Shown one piece after another: positions 1 through 5,228 of a stretch of 8,241 nucleotides of DNA. The DNA lies in the NCBI GenBank assembly GCA_014379815.1, contig JACMLA010000416.1, forward strand, positions 1 to 8,241. Reading direction: 5' to 3'. A program made the position numbers and the translations under genes. The DNA is from Bryobacteraceae bacterium (GTDB taxonomy: Bacteria > Acidobacteriota > Terriglobia > Bryobacterales > Bryobacteraceae). Below the pieces are notes generated by a model, which saw nothing but the letters and a program-made list of their open reading frames with translations, did no database searches and was not told the DNA's origin. The stretch's first letter is position 1, and every line of letters starts with the position of its first letter.

Positions 1-657
1 CACGCATGATCCCCCGGCAATTACTTTTCAAATGGCGACAGTTCGAGCCCGAGATCATCGTGTGCGCAATCCGGTGGTACCTCCGCTACAGTCTGTCGTA
101 TCGCGAGTTTCAGGAACGCCTGGCCGAGCGGGGCATCAACGTCGACCATTCAACGATCTGGCGCTAGGTGCAGCGCTACGCGCCTGAATTAGAGCTGCGT
201 CAACGACCTCACCTTAAACCCAGTAACCGCTCCTGGCGTGTGGATGAGACCTATATAAGAGTGAAAGGCGAGTGGTGTTGCTTGTATCGGGCCGTTGACT
301 CGCAAGGTGCTACCGTCAACTTCTTTCTTTCGGCATTTCGTGACCGGGAATCGGCGCAAATCCTATTCCGACGGGCCTTGCGCCACGGTGCTCCTCAACC
401 GCGTGTCATCAACACTGACCTGGCTCCCACGTACCCTACCGCTATCAGCGGCCTGCAGCGATCTGGCGTTCTGCCCCGGCGCTGCAAGCACCGACCTGTT
501 CAATACCTGAACAACATCATCGAACAAGACCATCGAGCTACCAAACGACGGGTGGACGCCAAACAAGGCTTTTCGAGCCTTTGGCGCTGCGAGACGTACG
601 GGTGGACGGATACGAGGTGCGAGAGGAGGCGAATCAGTGTTTGCATGCGACAAAGCC
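1..657 (+). mobile_element. IS6-family insertion sequence relic (left)
   Basis: Degenerate IS6-family element. The transposase reading frame begins at or just before position 6, so the left terminus lies outside the window or is lost. The right boundary is put near 657, where the 13 bases at 645-657 resemble an IS6-type terminal repeat; ten of 13 match the outer end of the second IS relic at 8182-8194. The element cannot be autonomous because its transposase is broken. Its subgroup differs from the right-hand relic: the second catalytic Asp here sits in an INTD context, versus TLD there. The two are therefore independent insertions and not copies of one element. The exact right boundary is uncertain because the minus-strand gene's stop codon (634-636) lies inside it. 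Confidence 0.7.
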
Positions 658-661
658 GTAA
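6..661 (+). pseudogene. IS6-family DDE transposase, broken
   Basis: Would catalyse replicative transposition of an IS6-type element. Read in one frame from ATG at 6, the product shows the N-terminal helix-turn-helix region (RWYLRYSLSYREF, then AERGINVDHSTIWR), an amber stop TAG at 165-167, then the catalytic core. The stop falls where the family has Trp (pattern R-W-VQRYAPE), so it is most simply TGG to TAG. All three catalytic residues survive: Asp at 243-245 (VDETY), Asp at 417-419 (INTD) and Glu at 522-524 (IEQDH). After GFSSLW (to about 584) similarity continues better in another frame, as ALRDV then GYEV, ending at TAA 659-661. This suggests a second lesion, a frameshift near 583. The C-terminal part is also shorter than usual, so an internal deletion is possible. 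Family assignment is confident; the exact end is not. Confidence 0.88.
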
Positions 662-1434
662 TAATTACGTAGAAAAGCCGAGAGCATGAATGGCGGCTCG
701 TTCTTTGCGGAATCAGGCACCGACTCGTTCCTGCCCCAGGAATACAGCACGCACGATACCGTTTTCAGTGACAGGGCTGGAGGATCAGAGAATTCGATCG
801 GAGACTCCAGCATCACCCAGTGATCCGGAGCAAGTGACTCACTGGTTCGCTTTTTTGCCTTCATGATATTGCTATTCACAAAAAGAAACACCCGATAGTT
901 GTTCTCCTTGAGTTCGTTGGCCTTCTTGAGATTTGCAAAATCTTTAACAAACCAGAGATTCGTCTCGTTTACGACCTTTGTATAGCCGACCCTTTGCAGC
1001 CACGTGACCATCGTTGAGGGCAGCGTTGCAGCCGAAAGCATACCGTCAACATCCTCAACATCAAAAAACCAATTGGAAGAATCCCGAAGGCTGGATAACA
1101 GGATCCAGTCAACCGCGTCTACTCCACCCGAGAAGGGGTTGAAGATTAAATCCGTTTTCGGCCTCAACAGAAGCGTGCCAATGACTGCGGTTCCGCCAGT
1201 GTAGAGATTTATAACGGCTTTAACGTAGGCAACAGGGTTGTCGGTGGCCAGGTCATGAGCGAACGCGGCGGGACCGCAGAGCAAGCTCCCTCCCTGATCG
1301 ATTTTGGAGGGATCCTTGACCCGTTCCCGCAAACCTTTAATGGCGCGCGCAGGATCGATGTTTGTCCAGACACCTTGCCGTGGTGCGGCCTCAAAACTGT
1401 TGACAATTGCTAATGCGTCGTCAATGCCTGACAT
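634..1434 (-). CDS. Cysteine-peptidase-like hypothetical protein (266 aa)
   Basis: Unnamed protein without signal peptide or membrane segment, so probably cytoplasmic or exported by a non-Sec route. The start is ATG at 1434, preceded by GGAGG seven bases upstream. A longer reading from 1512 lacks such a site and adds a low-complexity, arginine-rich stretch. Visible landmarks are Cys53 in LLCGPAAF at the head of a probable helix, a conserved-looking middle segment (SLRDSSNWFFD at 115-125, TLPSTMVTWLQRVGY at 137-151), an aliphatic strand before VNSN (183-190), His205 in DHWVML, and VLYSWG at 229-234. A Cys at a helix start, then a strand with His followed by further strands, is the order of papain-like peptidases and amidases, including several secretion-system effectors. 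Catalysis is inferred, not shown. It is transcribed away from the sigma/kinase cluster. The last codons overlap the IS relic's end, so the C-terminus (YYGFVACKH) may be slightly altered. Confidence 0.75.
   Translation of the reverse strand: MSGIDDALAIVNSFEAAPRQGVWTNIDPARAIKGLRERVKDPSKIDQGGSLLCGPAAFAHDLATDNPVAYVKAVINLYTGGTAVIGTLLLRPKTDLIFNPFSGGVDAVDWILLSSLRDSSNWFFDVEDVDGMLSAATLPSTMVTWLQRVGYTKVVNETNLWFVKDFANLKKANELKENNYRVFLFVNSNIMKAKKRTSESLAPDHWVMLESPIEFSDPPALSLKTVSCVLYSWGRNESVPDSAKNEPPFMLSAFLRNYYGFVACKH
645..657. repeat. Putative right terminal inverted repeat of left IS relic
   Basis: The 13-mer at 645-657 reads atgcgacaaagcc; its reverse complement begins GGCTTTGTCGCA, close in style to IS6-family ends (GGC followed by a TTGC-containing core). 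It matches the outer end of the right relic (8182-8194 region) at 10 of 13 aligned bases. The matching left end is not in the window, so the call cannot be confirmed internally. It overlaps the last codons of the minus-strand gene. A chance resemblance, with the IS truncated earlier (around 620-634), is the main alternative. Confidence 0.35.
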
Positions 1435-1888
1435 TGCCCACCTCCGAATTGAATTGTACCTGGTCGCACGACCCGGCGCGGCGATGGCAAGACCGAGGGT
1501 GGCCGGCGTCATCGGGTGGTGCGCTCCAGTTCAACTAAGTCATATTCTTGTCGTTGTCCTGGGGTGATCTCAGAAACGAGCTGATGGTCCACTTCATGTT
1601 GGGGCGGCCTCCTGGATGAAGCTTGCCACCTCAGCTCGCCTTGGCGCTGCCCACTCGATTGAACGCTTCCCTTCGCTGATGCGACAAAAGGTTCAGCATC
1701 CGAGCAGGTTACTCTAGCCGGCCTCCTTCCCTGAGCCCGCCCCCCCGGGAATCTCTCTCGTCGCGCGCTCCGCATAATCGGCAAAGCCAGAGAGCAGTTC
1801 AGTAGCAATCTATCGAAGGCGCGGTCGACCGCCACCACAAATTTGCGCTGCCATCCATATGGTACAACTGAAGGCTAATTTCTGAAAT
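1435..1888. other. Divergent intergenic region, no confident gene
   Basis: This 454-bp gap lies between the divergent starts of the minus-strand peptidase-like gene and the sigma factor, so promoters for both should be here. No convincing -35/-10 pair was found. A TACAAT on the minus strand (1458-1453) sits too close to the start codon and lacks a -35 partner. A 20-codon minus-strand ORF (1597-1535) has AGGAGG ten bases before its ATG; it could be a leader peptide but is unsupported otherwise. The stretch 1735-1750 is a C-run with no clear partner arm. Longer minus-strand reading through the region has no recognisable domain. Nothing else interpretable is seen. Confidence 0.5.
1441..1445 (-). 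promoter_or_regulatory. Ribosome binding site deciding start at 1434
   Basis: On the minus strand GGAGG lies six bases before the ATG at 1434-1432 (sequence GGAGGTGGGCAATG). It is the strongest Shine-Dalgarno site in the window and is the reason for choosing the 266-residue start over the upstream ATG at 1512. Confidence 0.8.
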
Positions 1889-2473
1889 ATGCCAGCAAAT
1901 GACCTATCCAGTGTGACCACATTGCTGGCCAAGGCTCGCGGCGGTTCGGTCGATGCTAAAGAGCGCTTGATAGCAGTTGTGTATCCGGAACTAAAAGCGA
2001 TCGCCGCCAAACTGATGCGCCGCGAGGGAGCTTGTTCCGAGTTGCAAACAACCGCGCTGGTGCATGAAGCCTGGCTTCGCTTGTTTGGCGGAGACCCGGT
2101 TGCCGCGGATAATCGCGCCTGGTTTTTCTTTATGGTTTCGCGAGCTATGCGACAGACGCTCGTCGACTGCGCGCGGGCTCGTCTGACGATCAAGAGAGGC
2201 GCTCTTCTTCCCTGCGTGCCGCCGAAGGAGGGCGACTATGCCGGATCTTCGGAGGAAACTGCCCTGAATCGCACGATTGCCATCGACGCCGCACTGGAAA
2301 GGCTCGCGCTCGAGGATGAACGTGCCGCCAGGGTTGTGGAAATGCGTTTCTTTTGTGATTTGACTTTCTCTGAGATTGCACAGGTGCTCGGGATGACCGA
2401 GCGCACGATAAGCCGCGACTGGCGATTCGCCCGAGCCTGGCTTAAAACACACTTGTCGGGGGAGATGGAATGA
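1889..2473 (+). CDS. ECF sigma factor, Sigma70_ECF/TIGR02999 type (ECF43-like)
   Basis: Alternative RNA polymerase sigma factor of 194 residues, with sigma-2 and sigma-4 domains only. Sigma-2 spans about residues 8-100, with family-typical stretches ALVHEAWLRLF (56-66), NRAWFFFMVSRAMRQTLVD (75-93) and CARAR. Sigma-4 spans about 134-188, with the helix-turn-helix TFSEIAQVLGMTERTISRDW (159-178). No anti-sigma gene is nearby. A transmembrane Ser/Thr kinase overlaps its stop by four bases, so the kinase is the likely regulator. The position holding acidic DAED in ordinary ECF sigmas (just before LVQE) reads Gln53-Thr54-Thr55-Ala56 before LVHE. This neutral motif with threonines is what is known of the ECF43 group, in which EcfP of Vibrio parahaemolyticus becomes active on Thr phosphorylation. 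ATG 1889 is the first good start; only a weak AAGG 14 bases upstream precedes it, suggesting modest translation. Target promoters are unknown. Confidence 0.93.
   Translation: MPANDLSSVTTLLAKARGGSVDAKERLIAVVYPELKAIAAKLMRREGACSELQTTALVHEAWLRLFGGDPVAADNRAWFFFMVSRAMRQTLVDCARARLTIKRGALLPCVPPKEGDYAGSSEETALNRTIAIDAALERLALEDERAARVVEMRFFCDLTFSEIAQVLGMTERTISRDWRFARAWLKTHLSGEME
2458..2473 (+). promoter_or_regulatory. Kinase ribosome binding site and ATGA stop-start overlap
   Basis: GGGGGAG at 2458-2464 lies five bases before the kinase ATG (2470), and that ATG shares ATGA with the sigma stop (2471-2473). The site is embedded in the last sigma codons, so kinase translation is probably coupled to sigma translation, keeping the two in ratio. 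This also fixes the kinase start. Confidence 0.85.
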
Positions 2474-5160
2474 GCCAGGTCGACCGTCTGAAGGAGATTT
2501 TCCTGATCGCGTCCGAAGCCCCGCCCGAAATGCGAGGCAGGCTGCTCGACGACTGGTGTAAGACTGACCCGGAGCTGCGACAGAAGGTGGCGCAACTTCT
2601 GCGGTCGGACGAACAGACCGGGCACGAATTCTCCGTCCCTCTGCTCCAGCAGCAGATTCTGTCTTCCGAAGTCATTCTGTCGGGCCGGACCGTCGGTAAG
2701 TACGTCTTGCGCGAACGCATCGGGCAGGGCGGGATGGGCAGCGTGTACCTGGCCGAAAGGTCCGATGAAACATTCGTAAAGCGCGTGGCAGTAAAGCTGG
2801 TTTCCGCCACCATGTTTTCCCGTGAGGCAGAGGAGCGGCTTCGGCGCGAGCGGCAGGTGCTGGCAAATCTCGACCATCCCTTTATCGCCCGGCTCCTGGA
2901 TGGCGGCATCGCAGACTTCGGTCCCATGTACCTGGTGATGGAGTACATCGAGGGCCTGGCAATCACCGAGTTTTCGCGCAGGGAAGAACTAAGCGTCGAA
3001 GATTGTCTGCGCCTGTTTCTCGATGTCTGCGAGGCGGTGAGCTTTGCGCATCGCAATCTTGTCATCCACCGGGATCTGAAACCCGCCAATATCCTAGTCA
3101 CCTCGGACGGCAAGCCGCACCTGCTCGACTTTGGTATCGCCAAGTTGCTTTCGCCCGCCGAGTCCGATGCCAGCCTGACAATGACCGGCCTCCATCCGAT
3201 GACGCCGCAGTACGCAAGCCCGGAGCAATTTCTGGGAATGCCGATCACGACGGCCTCGGACGTCTACTCGCTTGGTTTGATCCTTTACGAGTTGCTGGCC
3301 GGAGCGCGTCCCTATTCGTTGAACCGGGGTTCGGTGGAGGACATGGTGCGGACTGTTTGCGAGACATCGCCTCGCCCGCTGAACCAGAATGCCGCAAAGC
3401 CGGTTGCCTCCGACCTAGAGGCCATAGTAATGAAGGCTCTTCGCAGGGAGCCCGACCTTCGCTACGGCTCCGTTGAAGCGTTTGCGGCCGACATAAACAG
3501 GTTCATGACAGGGCTTCCGGTTTCGGTGGTTCAGGGCAGTACTCGTTACAAAGTGACTAAGTTTCTGCGCAGGAACCGGCTGCCGGTGACCGTGGCATCG
3601 CTGCTGTTGCTGACAATGAGTGCGGGAATCGGCGCAACCACGTGGCAGGCGCAAATTGCACGGCAGCAGCGCGCCCGCGCGGAGAAGGAGGCGCTGCAGG
3701 CCCGCCAGCAGCAGGCGCGCGCCGAGGAATCTGTCGTGCGGGAGAATGCCGCTCGCAGGAATGCCGAAGCAAGCGCACGCGAGGCCGAGGCGCAACGGGA
3801 GCAGGCAGTAACCCAGCAACAAAAAGCGGACTCGCGGTTTCGTGACATCCGCGCACTTTCCACAGCCTTTCTTTTTGAATTTGACGCCGCGATTACCGAT
3901 GTGATCGGCGCGGAGAAAGGCCGTAGCCTGGTTGTGGCTAAAGGGCTGGAATATCTTGACAAGCTGTCGCGCGAGATGCAAAGCGATGAGTCGCTGCAGG
4001 AAGAAGTGGCTTCGGCATATGAGCGGCTGGCCGATATCCAGGGCAACATTTACCTGAGCAATCAAGGTGAGTTCCGCAAAGCCCAGGAGCTTTATGAACG
4101 CGCACTCACCATTCGAAAGCGCCTCGCGGACGCACATCCCCGGGACTTGCCGCCGAAGCGGGCACTGGCGTTGGCGCACTCCAAACTGGCGGATGGTTTG
4201 TTCACAAGGGGCGACATCAAAGCGTCGCTCACAAATCATTCCACCGCCAGAGCACTTCTTGTTCAGCTAAAGAGCAGCGGGGACAACAGCGAGGCGGTGC
4301 GTACGGGATTGCTGCGCGTCCAATCGCGTTTATGCACCTTGTTGATTCCCGCTGGAGACCTGGACGGCTCAAAGGCAAACTGCAATCAGGCGGTTGAGGG
4401 CAGCAGGCAGCATCTTGCCGCCAACCCAGGGCTTCCCGCGGCACGTGCAATTTTCGCCGCAGCGCTCTATGGACAGGCGGCTTACTACCGTGCCACGAAA
4501 GATTATCCGGCCGCGATACGGCTTCTCGAAGACGTGGCGCGGGAGTTCGGTGAACTCTACAGGGCAAATCCGAAGAACAGCTCGTATGGCAAAAATACTG
4601 CAGGGGCTTATACGCTCATCGGCAATAGCTGGACAGCACTCGGCAACCGGGTGAAAGCCGTCGAAAACCACGAACAGAGCCTGGATGTTCTGCGGGCAAT
4701 GCTCAGGATTGCTCCCGATGACGTGCGACTGAAAACCAGTTTCGGATTCGCGTCTACAAGCCTCGCTCCGGTGTTGCTCAAAGAAGGCAGGACGGATGAG
4801 GCGACCGCCGCCGGGCGAGAAGGCTTGCGAGTCCTGCGTGAACTGGCGGAGCGGAAAAGTGCCACTGCCGATGATTACAACAACTACGCCAACTTCCTCC
4901 TCGAGATTGGAGTGCCTTCGTTGCGAGATCCGAAACTCGCGCTGGAGTGGTCGCGCCGTGCTGTGGATTCGCTCACCAATCCCAGCCTTCCTCTGCTGGA
5001 CACGTTGGCGCAGGCACAGTGTGAAGTCAACGGCCCCGATGCCGCCGCGCGCACCGCGGAAGCCGCGCTCCTCGCCCATCCTGCTACGGGATCACCGGGA
5101 GGCTTGCGTGTAGAGGTGGAAGGCAAGCTGGCGCGGTTCAGGAAAGGCAACTGCAACTAA
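2470..5160 (+). CDS. Transmembrane Ser/Thr protein kinase with TPR tail
   Basis: Hanks-type kinase of 896 residues that should phosphorylate Ser/Thr on partner proteins, most likely the adjacent sigma factor. Order: an N-terminal helical segment (1-70, with the DPELRQKVAQLL pattern common before such acidobacterial kinases); catalytic domain about 78-345; one membrane segment about 371-393 (LPVTVASLLLLTMSAG); a Gln/Ala/Arg/Glu-rich coiled coil about 394-460; and a TPR-like alpha-helical region about 505-850. Catalytic features all look intact: glycine loop GQGGMGSV (85-92), Lys109 in VAVK, Glu127 as the probable helix-C partner, HRDLKPAN (200-207) with Asp202 and Asn207, DFG at 220-222, SPE at 250-252 and SDVYSLG at 263-269. 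The activation segment (223-250) carries several Ser/Thr residues. With one membrane helix and a cytoplasmic kinase, the TPR tail is predicted to face the periplasm, where it could sense or scaffold; topology is inferred. No PASTA repeats. Confidence 0.95.
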   Translation: MSQVDRLKEIFLIASEAPPEMRGRLLDDWCKTDPELRQKVAQLLRSDEQTGHEFSVPLLQQQILSSEVILSGRTVGKYVLRERIGQGGMGSVYLAERSDETFVKRVAVKLVSATMFSREAEERLRRERQVLANLDHPFIARLLDGGIADFGPMYLVMEYIEGLAITEFSRREELSVEDCLRLFLDVCEAVSFAHRNLVIHRDLKPANILVTSDGKPHLLDFGIAKLLSPAESDASLTMTGLHPMTPQYASPEQFLGMPITTASDVYSLGLILYELLAGARPYSLNRGSVEDMVRTVCETSPRPLNQNAAKPVASDLEAIVMKALRREPDLRYGSVEAFAADINRFMTGLPVSVVQGSTRYKVTKFLRRNRLPVTVASLLLLTMSAGIGATTWQAQIARQQRARAEKEALQARQQQARAEESVVRENAARRNAEASAREAEAQREQAVTQQQKADSRFRDIRALSTAFLFEFDAAITDVIGAEKGRSLVVAKGLEYLDKLSREMQSDESLQEEVASAYERLADIQGNIYLSNQGEFRKAQELYERALTIRKRLADAHPRDLPPKRALALAHSKLADGLFTRGDIKASLTNHSTARALLVQLKSSGDNSEAVRTGLLRVQSRLCTLLIPAGDLDGSKANCNQAVEGSRQHLAANPGLPAARAIFAAALYGQAAYYRATKDYPAAIRLLEDVAREFGELYRANPKNSSYGKNTAGAYTLIGNSWTALGNRVKAVENHEQSLDVLRAMLRIAPDDVRLKTSFGFASTSLAPVLLKEGRTDEATAAGREGLRVLRELAERKSATADDYNNYANFLLEIGVPSLRDPKLALEWSRRAVDSLTNPSLPLLDTLAQAQCEVNGPDAAARTAEAALLAHPATGSPGGLRVEVEGKLARFRKGNCN

Positions 5161-5228
5161 ACCATCCTTAATTCACCGTTATTTATTTCTGGTTTATGGT
5201 GGGCTTCCCGCCTGTGGGGATGAAAGCC
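5161..5228 (+). other. Short spacer between kinase and secreted-protein gene
   Basis: The 68 bp contain no stem-loop plus T-run terminator; accat at 5162-5166 and atggt at 5195-5199 are too short and far apart to count. It is AT-rich (gttatttatttctggttt). Read-through from the kinase is plausible, but a weak internal promoter cannot be excluded. Confidence 0.5.
5216..5221 (+). promoter_or_regulatory. Ribosome binding site favouring start at 5229
   Basis: GGGGAT at 5216-5221 lies seven bases before ATG 5229. The in-frame ATG at 5220 overlaps this site and the ATG at 5196 has only AT-rich sequence before it. Starting at 5229 also gives a clean signal peptide. Confidence 0.6.

Noticed and set aside
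658..668. Perfect short palindrome gtaat-a-attac beside the left IS end
   Set aside because: It lies inside codons of the minus-strand gene and is short and AT-rich; no second copy or known site type supports a function.
1453..1458. TACAAT on the minus strand as a -10 promoter element
   Set aside because: It would put the transcript start about 12 bases from the ATG, around the ribosome site, and no -35 lies at a suitable distance.
2442..3248. 268-codon minus-strand open frame opposite the kinase catalytic domain
   Set aside because: Arg/Ser-rich translation typical of antisense GC-rich coding DNA; the plus strand carries all kinase motifs.
4369..5079. 236-codon minus-strand open frame inside the kinase gene
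   Set aside because: It is the shadow of the TPR-coding region in a GC-rich gene; the sense frame has clear repeat and domain structure, the antisense frame none.
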